A stretch of DNA of 64,000 nucleotides from assembly GCA_964391015.1 (NCBI GenBank), contig CAYMKU010000012.1, forward strand, positions 28,263-92,262, read 5' to 3'. A model generated the notes under the pieces. The model saw only the letters and a program-made list of their open reading frames with translations, was not told the origin of the DNA and ran no database searches. A program made the translations under genes and the position numbers. Positions 19,557-28,971 of the stretch are shown one piece after another. This DNA is from XYD12-FULL-36-8 sp964391015 (lineage in GTDB: Bacteria > Bacteroidota > Ignavibacteria > Ignavibacteriales > Ignavibacteriaceae). Positions within the stretch are counted from its first letter, which is position 1; each line of letters opens with the position of its first letter.

Positions 19557-21017
19557 ATGTCATCACGCACAAAACGAGTTACAACCTTAGCAATTTCTAA
19601 GCTTTTAAATTTTGCAGTTCAATTCTTAACTCCAATATTTTTAGTAAGAATTTTAAATCGAGAATTATACGGTCAATACAAAGAGTTCTTTGTTTATGCA
19701 TCCTTGATCGCTGGTTTTATTTCCTTTTCAATCAAGTACAATCTCCTTTATTTTATATCTAAGGATGCAAAGGGAATGAAAAATTATGTCAGCAACACAA
19801 TCATTCTAGAATTTATAACATGTTTTGTCGGCGTAATTGTAGTTTTCTTCTTCCAGAACAAAATCATCGAAGCATCATCTTATAATTTTTTCCCACTGCT
19901 TATAGTTTATTTAATACTTATAACCAACTTTGACTTCCTCGAACCTTTATGGCTTAGCCAAAAAAAATCCAATTACGTTTTGTATTACTCCTTGACGTTT
20001 GCAACATTAAGAGTTGCATTTGTCGTTGTTGCGGCATACTTAACCAGGGATGTTAAATCAATACTCTATGTGGCTTTATTCTTCGAATCACTAAGACTGT
20101 TATTTGGACTTTCTTACAGTATTTACAAAAAATTATTTGCTCTAAAATTAGAAGTTAATATTCTTAAGGAACAACTGGTATATATTGTACCTTTAGGACT
20201 GGCAGGCTTGTTGGTGAATTTCAACCAGGAAGTAAGCAAATTTGTTATTTCCACTGCACTTGGTCCAAGTGCTTTAGCACTGTATGCAATTGGCAGCCAG
20301 CGTGTTCCATTAATTGGAATTATTCAATCGTCAATAGTGGATGTAATATTTCCGGATATGGCAGAAAAAGTTAAGGATGAACCTATACAGGCATTGGATT
20401 TATGGAGGCGTGCAAACATTCTTTATCTTTTCCTTCTGGTGCCGCTCTTCTATTTGCAAATATATTACGCAGAAACAATCATTAAGGTGTTATTCACAAA
20501 AGATTATCTGGAGTCCGTTGTAATTTTTCAAATTTATCTAATATTCTTTTTACTCCAATGCTTTGAGATGGGTGTGCCCATAAGAGTAAAAAATAAGAAT
20601 AAATCATTGTTGATTGGACATATTTTTTATACTGCGATTCATATTGGTGTGCTTTACAGCTTTTATCATCTATTTGGATTTTTAGGACCCGCAATAGCGT
20701 TCATATTTATGGAGATAATTTTTACTTTTTACTTCGCATCTTTAATTCTGAAATTTTATAGAATCAAAGTGAAAGATTTATTCTATTGGCGGAAAATTTT
20801 CACAATACTATCCAGCGGTTTGATTGCTGTACCGATACTATTTGCCGGCGACCTATTAAAGCTAAATGCGGTTGTAACGGCAATTATATTCAGCACTATT
20901 TACATGATACTCTATTTTATCATCATCAGCAGATTTCACTTTGAAGAGACTGACTTACTATTATCAAGAATTCTAAAAAGAGTTAAACCAGGAGCGATGT
21001 GGAAAAAAGAATCTTAA
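19557..21017 (+). CDS. wzx: Polysaccharide flippase (Wzx-like, MATE/MOP superfamily)
   Basis: A 486-residue membrane protein with about twelve to fourteen spans. The N terminus TLAISKLLNFAVQFLTPIFL and the early RILNRELYGQYKEFF are typical of oligosaccharide flippases of the MOP superfamily. It would move undecaprenyl-linked repeat units across the inner membrane, pairing with the Wzy-like polymerase at 26262. Its last 19 bases overlap the following glycosyltransferase gene, implying translational coupling. The symbol is assigned by role and context, since Wzx sequences are poorly conserved. Confidence 0.87.
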   Translation: MSSRTKRVTTLAISKLLNFAVQFLTPIFLVRILNRELYGQYKEFFVYASLIAGFISFSIKYNLLYFISKDAKGMKNYVSNTIILEFITCFVGVIVVFFFQNKIIEASSYNFFPLLIVYLILITNFDFLEPLWLSQKKSNYVLYYSLTFATLRVAFVVVAAYLTRDVKSILYVALFFESLRLLFGLSYSIYKKLFALKLEVNILKEQLVYIVPLGLAGLLVNFNQEVSKFVISTALGPSALALYAIGSQRVPLIGIIQSSIVDVIFPDMAEKVKDEPIQALDLWRRANILYLFLLVPLFYLQIYYAETIIKVLFTKDYLESVVIFQIYLIFFLLQCFEMGVPIRVKNKNKSLLIGHIFYTAIHIGVLYSFYHLFGFLGPAIAFIFMEIIFTFYFASLILKFYRIKVKDLFYWRKIFTILSSGLIAVPILFAGDLLKLNAVVTAIIFSTIYMILYFIIISRFHFEETDLLLSRILKRVKPGAMWKKES

Positions 21018-22192
21018 TAATGGGTTATTATTTTTATCCTGACGGCAGAATTGGAGCTAAAAGATTTAATCTTTTTTCACATTACTTTTCTAAAAAAACA
21101 AAAGTAATAGACATACTCACAATCAAAGAAGATTATATAAAAGAAAAAGACAGAACAATCGTTCATTCAGGCAATATTTATAGAACCGGTTTCTATCCTA
21201 GACATGGTTACAACGGAAATGTTTTTCTAAAGATTTTTAACAAAATATTCATGAGAATTGCACCTATTGAGTATAACTCAGCTTGGATATTGCCTTTAGT
21301 TATTAAGGGATTCTCAATCATTAAAAAAGATAGGATTGATACAATTATAGCTACCGGTCCCCCATTTTCTCCTTTTGTCGCTGCTTTTATCCTAAGCAAA
21401 ATATTCAAAGCCGATTTAGTTATTGATTATCAAGATCCTTGGTTCTTTGATGAAGATAACGGCGGAAGAAAACTTAATATGTTCCTAGAAAAACGGATAA
21501 TGAAAAGGGCAAGTAAAATTATTTTTAATACCGATAGGACCAAAGAAGAATATTTAAAATTAAAGCTTGATTTCAATATTGCTGACAAATCTTATGTGAT
21601 TAACAATCCATATTATCAAAAAGAAAATGCAGAACCGCTGTATCTCGAAAAAAATAAAAAGGTAATTATATATGCCGGAAATTTTTACGGCCGAAGACGA
21701 CTAAAGTACATATTCAAACCGCTGCTTAAACTTTACCCTGATGGAAAGCTGAAGGATGAAATTGCTTTGCATGTATTTGGCCCCATCCATGAAGAAGATG
21801 CTCAACTAATAAAAGAATTAGATCTGAGTGACGTGGTAGTTGAACATGAGAGAATAGAGTACTCTAAACTTATTCGTTATATGAAAGGATCTGATATTCT
21901 TTATTTATCTCAGGGTGAAGATCATGGCTATTCAGTACCTTATAAACTAATAGATTATATGACAATCAGCAGACCAGTGTTAGCAGTAACTTCAATCAAC
22001 TCGTCTACTTATAACTTTATGCAAGGATTAGACTGCGGTTTAGCTGCGGATATAGACGATCCCGAATCCATTTACCTGGCATTAAAGGAATTATTAATGA
22101 ATAATCGGGGGTTTTCATACAATGGAATTGAAAAGTACTCGTACGAAAATTTAGGGGAACAGTTTTTAAATTTACTCACCAACACAAATTGA
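20999..22192 (+). CDS. Family 4-type glycosyltransferase
   Basis: A 397-residue cytoplasmic, GT-B fold transferase. It starts at GTG 20999, with CCAGGAG 5 bases upstream, inside the end of the flippase gene. The N-terminal half begins ILIMGYYFYPDGRIGAKR; VIDYQDPWFFDE and IIFNTDRTKEEY are the usual acceptor-side features, and the C-terminal half has VIIYAGNFYGRRRLKYI and a donor-site region YKLIDYMTISRPVLAV. Sugar specificity cannot be told. It is one of five GT4-like enzymes in the locus. Confidence 0.87.
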   Translation: MEKRILIMGYYFYPDGRIGAKRFNLFSHYFSKKTKVIDILTIKEDYIKEKDRTIVHSGNIYRTGFYPRHGYNGNVFLKIFNKIFMRIAPIEYNSAWILPLVIKGFSIIKKDRIDTIIATGPPFSPFVAAFILSKIFKADLVIDYQDPWFFDEDNGGRKLNMFLEKRIMKRASKIIFNTDRTKEEYLKLKLDFNIADKSYVINNPYYQKENAEPLYLEKNKKVIIYAGNFYGRRRLKYIFKPLLKLYPDGKLKDEIALHVFGPIHEEDAQLIKELDLSDVVVEHERIEYSKLIRYMKGSDILYLSQGEDHGYSVPYKLIDYMTISRPVLAVTSINSSTYNFMQGLDCGLAADIDDPESIYLALKELLMNNRGFSYNGIEKYSYENLGEQFLNLLTNTN

Positions 22193-22219
22193 CAATTAAA
22201 ATAGACTTCTTGCACCTTT

Positions 22220-23080
22220 ATGTTTAGTTCGAATAAAATCACAAAAGTAAAACCAAATGAGATTCAAAAGGTAATTGAAGATTACAATCTTCACATCTGC
22301 AAAAATATTTGGCATTACAGCTTCAATGATGAGTTTCAGAAAAATAGTTTTTCATTTGGAAAAAGAAAAAATGGTGAGGTTGTACTTTATTCAAAAGCAT
22401 ACAATGTTTTTGCTCCCTTATTAATTTATACCAATTCCGATGAGATTATATATATACAAAAGGATAATGCAGCACAGGGTGCGTTTGACCATAAAAATGA
22501 AACCTCACGAAATGTATTTTGGTTTTTACGCACAACAACTTTCAATGATTTTTTAGAAAGACGCTCAAAAAGTTCTTCGCAGCCGAAACAGCATTTCCCA
22601 ACCTTAGAAACGTTTGAGAAGACCAAGAAAAAAATTAATGGGTGTGTTGTATTTGAAGAATTTAGTGAAGAGTTTTTTACACAACATTATGATAAACTTA
22701 GAAATCCAGATTATCTAACCGGGAAAGAAGTGGTGGAAAACTTTAAGAGGAACAATCCGGATATTAATTTGAAATGGCTTAGCACGGCGGCATTATATCA
22801 TGATGATTCGGTAGCAGCAATTGCTGCATTAGTTGATGATGGGAAGTCATTAAACTTAGAAAATATTGCGGCAAAAAGAAGTTCAACAGGTTTTGGGATT
22901 TATCTTTGTACTGAAATTGTAAAATATTGCTGCGAAAAAAACCATAAATCTTTTGATACAGGAGTTACCGGAATTTACGGTAATTATAAGCAAAGAATTT
23001 TCTTGGACAGCAGTGAAGTTTATAAGCGACAGAAAAGATTTTCAAGATATGTTCAAATTTTGAAGAGCCCATTCATGTAA
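22220..23080 (+). CDS. Unrecognised acyltransferase-like protein, paralogue A of a tandem pair
   Basis: A 286-residue soluble protein, about 55 percent identical by eye to the next gene. The C-terminal third (LNLENIAAKRSS, then SFDTGVTGIYGNYKQRIF) resembles the cofactor-binding strand and helix layout of GNAT/FemAB-type acyltransferases, where a substrate-reading Gly-x-x-GxYGxYK segment follows a beta strand. The N-terminal half is marked by NIWHYSFND and VFWFLRTTTFNDFLERRS, conserved in both copies. Placed among glycosyltransferases, it could transfer an acyl or aminoacyl group to an amino sugar. I do not recognise a named family, so function is inference. Confidence 0.7.
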   Translation: MFSSNKITKVKPNEIQKVIEDYNLHICKNIWHYSFNDEFQKNSFSFGKRKNGEVVLYSKAYNVFAPLLIYTNSDEIIYIQKDNAAQGAFDHKNETSRNVFWFLRTTTFNDFLERRSKSSSQPKQHFPTLETFEKTKKKINGCVVFEEFSEEFFTQHYDKLRNPDYLTGKEVVENFKRNNPDINLKWLSTAALYHDDSVAAIAALVDDGKSLNLENIAAKRSSTGFGIYLCTEIVKYCCEKNHKSFDTGVTGIYGNYKQRIFLDSSEVYKRQKRFSRYVQILKSPFM

Positions 23081-23182
23081 TAATACAAATTTCTGCCAAC
23101 CACATATATTAAAAAATATTAGGGTTGATAAATGAGCAAATAAATGATGAATAAAAAATAATCTGCTTATCATAATAATCTA

Positions 23183-24085
23183 ATGTTAATTTTAAATAAA
23201 CTTATAAATATTCAAGCATCTGAAAAAGACAAGGTTATTCAAGATTATAATCTTCATATTTATAAAAATATTTGGCACTACAGCTTCAATGATAATTTTC
23301 GTCGAAACAATTTTCAACTAGAGAAAAATTCGAACGGGCAGGTAATATTGTTTTCAAAAGCATATCATATTTTTGCTCCAACGTTAATTTATACAAACCA
23401 CAATAAAGAAGTTCTGCTTAAAAAAAATAATGCCCTTAGCTGCGAATTTAATCCCACAAATAAAAATTACCGTCATGTTTTTTGGTTTTTAAAAACAACA
23501 AATTTCAATGATTTTTTAACGAGGCGTTCAAAAACATCATCACGTCCTCAAAAAAATTTCCCTTCGCTTCAAACCTACGACAAGTATAAAAAGGAAATAA
23601 ACGGACACACGGAAATCAAAGAGTTTAACAAAGAATTTTTTACTAAAAATTATAATAATTTGAAGCATCCGGAATTCCTTTCTGGGGAACTAGTCTTAGA
23701 TAATTTCGTGAAGAACAATCCGGATATAGATTTTAAATGGCTTTATACGACAGCGTTATTTCATAATGATTCGGTTGTTACAATTGGGATAATAGTAGAT
23801 GATGGCAGATCTATAAATTTGGAAACAATAGCATCGAAAAGGGATCCTATAAGCTATGGTGTCATTTTATGTGCAGACATTGTAAAATACTGCTGCGGAA
23901 AAAATTATGGTTCTTTTGATGCCGGGGTTACAGGAATTTATGGCAATTATAAGCAGAGGATATTCTTGGATAGCTGGGAGATATTTGTAGAACCTGAAAA
24001 ATTTTCGAGGTATTTCAGAGTTTGGGAGAGATCCTTTTGGAGAAAAGTAAAAAAGAAATTAGTCGGAAATGGAAAAAGTAAATAA
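23183..24085 (+). CDS. Unrecognised acyltransferase-like protein, paralogue B of a tandem pair
   Basis: A 300-residue protein collinear with the preceding gene over nearly its full length. It shares DYNLHI, KNIWHYSFND, VFWFLKTTNFNDFL, RRSKTSSRPQ, DIVKYCC and GVTGIYGNYKQRIFLDS, and has a basic C-terminal extension (KVKKKLVGNGKSK). The copies have diverged well beyond recent duplication, mostly in the N-terminal 40 residues and the segment after NFPSL, which suggests two distinct substrates. The last 17 bases overlap the deacetylase gene, so these are co-expressed. About 100 bases separate it from paralogue A. Confidence 0.7.
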   Translation: MLILNKLINIQASEKDKVIQDYNLHIYKNIWHYSFNDNFRRNNFQLEKNSNGQVILFSKAYHIFAPTLIYTNHNKEVLLKKNNALSCEFNPTNKNYRHVFWFLKTTNFNDFLTRRSKTSSRPQKNFPSLQTYDKYKKEINGHTEIKEFNKEFFTKNYNNLKHPEFLSGELVLDNFVKNNPDIDFKWLYTTALFHNDSVVTIGIIVDDGRSINLETIASKRDPISYGVILCADIVKYCCGKNYGSFDAGVTGIYGNYKQRIFLDSWEIFVEPEKFSRYFRVWERSFWRKVKKKLVGNGKSK

Positions 24086-25046
24086 ACCACCTGTTTTTGT
24101 AGTAACGGTAGATACTGAATCCGATGATGCTTGGACAAAGCCGGAAACATTAAAACTTGATAATCTGAAATCCATTCCCCGTTTTCAGGAGCTTTGTGAG
24201 AAATATGAAATTATTCCAACATACTTAATAACATATGAATGTGCAGTCAGAGATGAAGCAATAAGAATATTAAAACCGATTTTAGACAGAGGTAAATGCG
24301 AAATTGGACATCATTTACATGTGTGGTCTACACCTCCCTTTCAAAAGGAAGATGGACGCGGCGTTGATTTGGACTGGATACATGCCTATCAATCAGAGTT
24401 ACCGGATGAATTATTTTGTGAAAAAGCCGAAACACTTAGAGCAGCCATTCAAAAAAATTATGGTATCTCACCTACTTCGCATAGAGCAGGCAGATGGGGA
24501 GTTGATAAAAGAACTTTAAATTGGCTGATGGATAATGATTTTTTGGTTGACACTTCTGTACTTCCACTCACCGATTTCAGTAAAATGCTTGGCAGGCGCA
24601 AAACCGGACCCAGTTTCTTCTTTGAATCATTTGATGTAAAAAAAGTTAAGAACAATGGGAAAGAGCTAACTGAAGTTCCGGTTACTGTGAATAGCTCACC
24701 GGTATTATTGATTCTATTAATGAAGCTTGCTGCAAGAACAAATCTAATCTCCACAAGAAACGCTTATAAAGTAATTCGTAAATTTAGCGGCGGGACAAAA
24801 TTAACACCAAGCTTGGACTTTAAGATTGAACGATATTTAACTACAATTAAGAATGAAGTTAGAAAAATGAGAAGCGTGATTAATTTTTCTTTGCATTCAA
24901 CAGAGGTTTCCTTGGGCCATAGTCCAATTGCTAGCACAAAGGATGGGTTTGAATATTTTTGGAATGCGTTGGAAAACTCTTTTAAACTCATTAATGAATT
25001 GAAAGTTAAATCAATAAAGTTATCCGCATCTATCAAAAATTTTTAG
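24069..25046 (+). CDS. Polysaccharide deacetylase-like protein (CE4/NodB type, WalW-like)
   Basis: A 325-residue cytoplasmic-looking protein. VVTVDTESDDAW gives the catalytic/metal Asp pair of the NodB fold; EIGHHLHVW supplies the His-x-x-x-His-like metal site, and SHRAGRWG the third CE4 motif with an Arg. C-terminally NFSLHSTEVS supplies the late His motif. It would remove an acyl (usually acetyl) group from an N-acetylated sugar. It overlaps the end of paralogue B by 17 bases, so deacetylation followed by re-acylation of an amino sugar by the two neighbouring proteins is an attractive but unproven pathway. Confidence 0.82.
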   Translation: MEKVNKPPVFVVTVDTESDDAWTKPETLKLDNLKSIPRFQELCEKYEIIPTYLITYECAVRDEAIRILKPILDRGKCEIGHHLHVWSTPPFQKEDGRGVDLDWIHAYQSELPDELFCEKAETLRAAIQKNYGISPTSHRAGRWGVDKRTLNWLMDNDFLVDTSVLPLTDFSKMLGRRKTGPSFFFESFDVKKVKNNGKELTEVPVTVNSSPVLLILLMKLAARTNLISTRNAYKVIRKFSGGTKLTPSLDFKIERYLTTIKNEVRKMRSVINFSLHSTEVSLGHSPIASTKDGFEYFWNALENSFKLINELKVKSIKLSASIKNF

Positions 25047-25106
25047 ACAATTTTAAGCTATCTATTTGTCAAATAGTTTTTATATTATCAATATTATAAA
25101 TCATAA

Positions 25107-26255
25107 ATGAAGTTACTGCCCACTAATGGAAAAATAAAATTACTCTATCAAAGTTCTGAAATCATCAATCTCCTAAGAGATGCGAAAGTCCCTGTTGGTG
25201 GAGCTGCCGTTGAATGGAATACTTGGCTAAATGCGTTTTCAGATATAGGCTGTAATGTAGGTTTGTTAGTTCCGAAGCAAAACTACTCCGACTTAACTAC
25301 AGAACTTAAATTTGAGTTAATACAGGGCTTAGATTTAGAAAAAGGATTACCTATTCTAAAACCTTTTATCAATCATTTGCCCCAACTATATAAAGCCATA
25401 AAAAAATACAATCCGGACTTTATTTTGCAGGGGTGTGCTACACGTTTTACAGGTTATTTAGCGTATATTTCAAAATTGCTTGGCAAACCATTTATTCACC
25501 GAATTGGCAGTGATATGGATGCAGATGGAAGAATTAAGAAGACATTATCACCAGTTTATCAAGTCATATATTACTGGGGAATCAGAAATGCAAACCATAT
25601 CTCATGTCAAAATAAATATCAATATGATATTTTAAAGAAAAAGTATCCACAAAAAAGTATATCAATTTTACATAATCCCTACTTTTTTAAAAATAGGGAA
25701 ATAAAAAAAAGAGGAAATAGGAATTATGTAGCATGGGTTGGGAACTTTCGATTTGAAAAGAATTTACCGGCATTAGCATATGTAGCTGAAAAATTTCCAG
25801 ACACAAAATTTAAAATTGCCGGTACTAGATTTCATACAACAGATAATGATACAGAAAAAGGGCTGGGCATGCTAGACAAAATGAAAAACGTAAAATTTTT
25901 AGGACATATTGATAACTCTGAAATACCCGATTTTTTAAGTAATGCTATTTTGCTATTGAATACATCCAGATTGGAAGGTTTTTCTAATACTTTTCTCGAA
26001 GCCTGGGCTGTGGGGACTCCTGTAATTAGCACGAATAATGTTAATCCCGATAGAATAATTTCCGATCATAATATTGGATTAATCGCTGAAACTTATGATG
26101 AATTACCAGACAAAATTAATAAACTACTCCTTTATTCTAATGAACAATTTGGAATACTTAGTAAAAATTGTGTGGAATATGTCAAAGAGAAACACGATCC
26201 AATTAAGCTTGCAAAGTTATTTTTAGATGAAATACTTAGAACAAGAAAAAATTAA
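25107..26255 (+). CDS. Family 4 glycosyltransferase
   Basis: A 382-residue GT-B transferase. The N-terminal half contains PVGGAAVEWNTWLNAF and FIHRIGSDMD; the donor half has YVAWVGNFRFEKNLPAL, KFLGHIDNSEIPDFL and the diagnostic EX7E motif EGFSNTFLE in SRLEGFSNTFLEAWAVGTP. Retaining transferases of this family use a nucleotide sugar to extend a lipid-linked glycan. It ends 6 bases before the Wzy-like gene, so the two are co-translated. Sugar specificity is not deducible. Confidence 0.92.
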   Translation: MKLLPTNGKIKLLYQSSEIINLLRDAKVPVGGAAVEWNTWLNAFSDIGCNVGLLVPKQNYSDLTTELKFELIQGLDLEKGLPILKPFINHLPQLYKAIKKYNPDFILQGCATRFTGYLAYISKLLGKPFIHRIGSDMDADGRIKKTLSPVYQVIYYWGIRNANHISCQNKYQYDILKKKYPQKSISILHNPYFFKNREIKKRGNRNYVAWVGNFRFEKNLPALAYVAEKFPDTKFKIAGTRFHTTDNDTEKGLGMLDKMKNVKFLGHIDNSEIPDFLSNAILLLNTSRLEGFSNTFLEAWAVGTPVISTNNVNPDRIISDHNIGLIAETYDELPDKINKLLLYSNEQFGILSKNCVEYVKEKHDPIKLAKLFLDEILRTRKN

Positions 26256-26261
26256 TTTATA

Positions 26262-27698
26262 ATGGGAATATTTTTATATATAGCTGCATTTGTGATGTTG
26301 GGTGGGATATTATTTATTATAGTTGAAAAACCATACTATCTGACTGCAATTTTAATTTTTATGATGATTTATGTAGTAAACATACCTTTACCAGGTCCAT
26401 TAGACGCAAGAGGATTATTATTATTGCTGCTAATCATCAGGTTACTTTTTTTCGATAGAGAAAATTTTGCATTTATTACAAATGGTCTTTTTAGGCAACC
26501 TCTATTTCATTTAATACTTGTGTTTTTACTATTAACATTCATAATTACTTTTTCTAATGAAGAGAGTTTGATAAAAACATTGAAAGATCCTCTTTTAAGT
26601 CTAATAAGTTTACTGTTTGGTTTTCTCCTACTCAGTAATAAAAATGGAAGAAATGCCTTTATGGTTGGGTTGATGACAGCAGGAATTGTAAGTGCCTTTG
26701 ATCTTATATTACACTACTCCATCGGGGGATTTATGTCAGAACGTTTAATAATAAAAGAAGAGTTAGCAATAATTCGACCCTTGGATTATTTCATTACAAG
26801 AGATGCTCAGTGGGGAGTAAATCATAACTTCCCCGGTTTTATATGCGGTACGGCATTTATTTTCGTTTACATACATTTTTATAGAAAAATATGGAAGAAA
26901 ACTATCGCTCTTCCATTATTTCTTGTATTAGGAGCAGGTGTATTTTTATCAACATCACGAAGTACAATCCTATCTGTAATAGTAGCCCTAATTTTTATCA
27001 GCTTTTCATATCAACATATAAAGTTCAACGTACGAAAGGTTGTACTCACAGGTATAACTATACTTTTGTTGTACATATCCTTTTATTTTGTTTATAACTT
27101 ATTTATAAAACCTGGTGCAACAGACAAAGATTTAGTTAATGTTATTTATTACCGTTTGTACGAAGAACCATTTCAAATTATAGGTGTCGGTACCCAAAAA
27201 TATGATATATACAGCGGAGAACGAAGGGAAACAAGTGCTACTTTCAGAATGGGAAAAGCCACTACGGACCTCAAAAGATTTTTTTCCAAAGATTTAATCA
27301 CTCAATTATTTGGTTACGGTAGTGGAGGGTATAAGCACTTTGGCCAAAGAATTTTTCAAGATGAGGATAATTCTTACGTTTTAGATCCGCATAACGGATA
27401 TGTAATGTTGTTGGTTGAAAGTGGACTAGTAGGTTTTTTTATTTTCCTGGTTTTTTCTATTAGCTTAATTGTAAGATCAATAAGGGTTAATATTAGAAAC
27501 CCGCTGGATATGCCAATCTTTTATTTTTTTGTAATGCTAATGATCTATGTAATTGGTCAAAATGGAGAACTTACCCAAACATTTTCATTTTTGTTGATTG
27601 GCGGCATGATAGCTAATTTTACCAACATTTATTCAGAAACAGAAGAAACTAGTGAATATGAACTCCAAGAAGAAACCGAAATGATCGAAAGCAAATAA
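26262..27698 (+). CDS. wzy: O-antigen/exopolysaccharide polymerase or ligase (Wzy/WaaL-like)
   Basis: A 478-residue membrane protein with about eleven spans and a large periplasmic loop roughly between residues 285 and 385. The loop-proximal pattern FLSTSRSTILSVIVAL with Arg and the later QLFGYGSGGYKHFG and LDPHNGYVMLLVESG are typical of the O-antigen ligase/polymerase family (PF04932). As the only member here and next to a Wzx-like flippase in the same run, a polymerase role is the simplest reading; ligase cannot be excluded from sequence. Confidence 0.85.
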   Translation: MGIFLYIAAFVMLGGILFIIVEKPYYLTAILIFMMIYVVNIPLPGPLDARGLLLLLLIIRLLFFDRENFAFITNGLFRQPLFHLILVFLLLTFIITFSNEESLIKTLKDPLLSLISLLFGFLLLSNKNGRNAFMVGLMTAGIVSAFDLILHYSIGGFMSERLIIKEELAIIRPLDYFITRDAQWGVNHNFPGFICGTAFIFVYIHFYRKIWKKTIALPLFLVLGAGVFLSTSRSTILSVIVALIFISFSYQHIKFNVRKVVLTGITILLLYISFYFVYNLFIKPGATDKDLVNVIYYRLYEEPFQIIGVGTQKYDIYSGERRETSATFRMGKATTDLKRFFSKDLITQLFGYGSGGYKHFGQRIFQDEDNSYVLDPHNGYVMLLVESGLVGFFIFLVFSISLIVRSIRVNIRNPLDMPIFYFFVMLMIYVIGQNGELTQTFSFLLIGGMIANFTNIYSETEETSEYELQEETEMIESK

Positions 27699-27732
27699 AT
27701 TAGTCCACTTGTCTTAAACGGTCACTAATCTT

Positions 27733-28971
27733 ATGTCGAAAACGAATCTCATTTGGTTAACGCCTGAATTTCCAAATAATAATTCCAACGTTAAGGGTAT
27801 ATATATCTTTAGAACCGTCAAAGAATTAGCCAAGCATTATAAAGTTTATGTTATTTGCTTATACCCCGCTTTTCCTCCTCTCTTAGAAATGATAAAATAT
27901 TGGCGTGACTGGAAAAACATTTGGAACGAATGGAAAAAAAATTATTCATTAGACACTGATAAGTTAGGTGAACTTAGTCACGAACAAATTATTTATTTAA
28001 GATACTATCGACTCCCTAGAGGTACATTTCATCATATAGAGGGGTGGTTCGCTTATATCCAAGCAAAAAAATATTTGTCTAAAATTATTAATGAAAACTC
28101 AATCATTCATGCTAATTGGATCTTTCCGGCTGGCACAATGGCAAGTATCATCTCAAAAAAATATAAGTTGCCATTCCTTATTTCTCTTTTAGGCAGTGAT
28201 GTTAATAGATTAATCGAAGGAAGCAGATTTTGGAAAGCGGCAAAACGGTTATTGGAAAGAGCTGACAAAATTACTGCCGTTACAGATGATTTATTTAAAA
28301 AGTGTAAGCAAAAACATATTGAAATTGATAAATCCAAAATGGAGCTAATTGATAATATATATGAAACCGATAGATTTATTATTAAAAATAGAAAGCAAAG
28401 TAGAGAATTATTAGGAATAAGTAATTATATAAAAATGATTTTTTATGCAGGAGGATTAATACCACTTAAAAATGTTGATATTTTAATTGAAGCATATTTC
28501 AAAGTTTTAAATATTTACGATAACGTGAATTTATATATCGCTGGCGAAGGAAGTGAAAAAGGAAATCTGAAAAGATTAACTGAAATGAGGGGAATTTCTA
28601 AAAAAGTAATTTTCCTCGGCTCCCTAACTCCTGATCAAATGATAAATTACCTGAACTCCTCCGACATCCTATGCTTACAAAGTAAAAGTGAGGGTTTACC
28701 AAATGTAATTGTAGAATCTTTCTTATGCGGTACACCTGTCGTTGCATCTGCTGTTGGAGGAATCCCATCAATTGTAAAAGAAGGTCAAAATGGGTTTCTG
28801 GTAGTACCTAACTCTGTGGAAGATCTTAGTGAAAAAATAATTATCAGCTTAAACCATCCCTGGGACAGAATATTGATAAGAGAAAGTGTCTCCCATTTAT
28901 TCCCAGCAAAAGTAATTCAAAAGTATCATAATATTTATAAAAGTTTAGAAAACAATTTGAGAACAGTATAA
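27733..28971 (+). CDS. Family 4 glycosyltransferase
   Basis: A 412-residue GT4 enzyme. The N-terminal half has SLLGSDVNRLIEGSRFW and a helix ERADKITAVTDDLFKKC; the donor half has FYAGGLIPLKNVDILIEAY, YIAGEGSEKGNLKRL and the EX7E motif in KSEGLPNVIVESFLCGTPVV followed by GGIPSIV. This is a complete, typical family member. Its stop shares a base with the next start (TAATG at 28969-28973), so the two are translationally coupled. Confidence 0.93.
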   Translation: MSKTNLIWLTPEFPNNNSNVKGIYIFRTVKELAKHYKVYVICLYPAFPPLLEMIKYWRDWKNIWNEWKKNYSLDTDKLGELSHEQIIYLRYYRLPRGTFHHIEGWFAYIQAKKYLSKIINENSIIHANWIFPAGTMASIISKKYKLPFLISLLGSDVNRLIEGSRFWKAAKRLLERADKITAVTDDLFKKCKQKHIEIDKSKMELIDNIYETDRFIIKNRKQSRELLGISNYIKMIFYAGGLIPLKNVDILIEAYFKVLNIYDNVNLYIAGEGSEKGNLKRLTEMRGISKKVIFLGSLTPDQMINYLNSSDILCLQSKSEGLPNVIVESFLCGTPVVASAVGGIPSIVKEGQNGFLVVPNSVEDLSEKIIISLNHPWDRILIRESVSHLFPAKVIQKYHNIYKSLENNLRTV

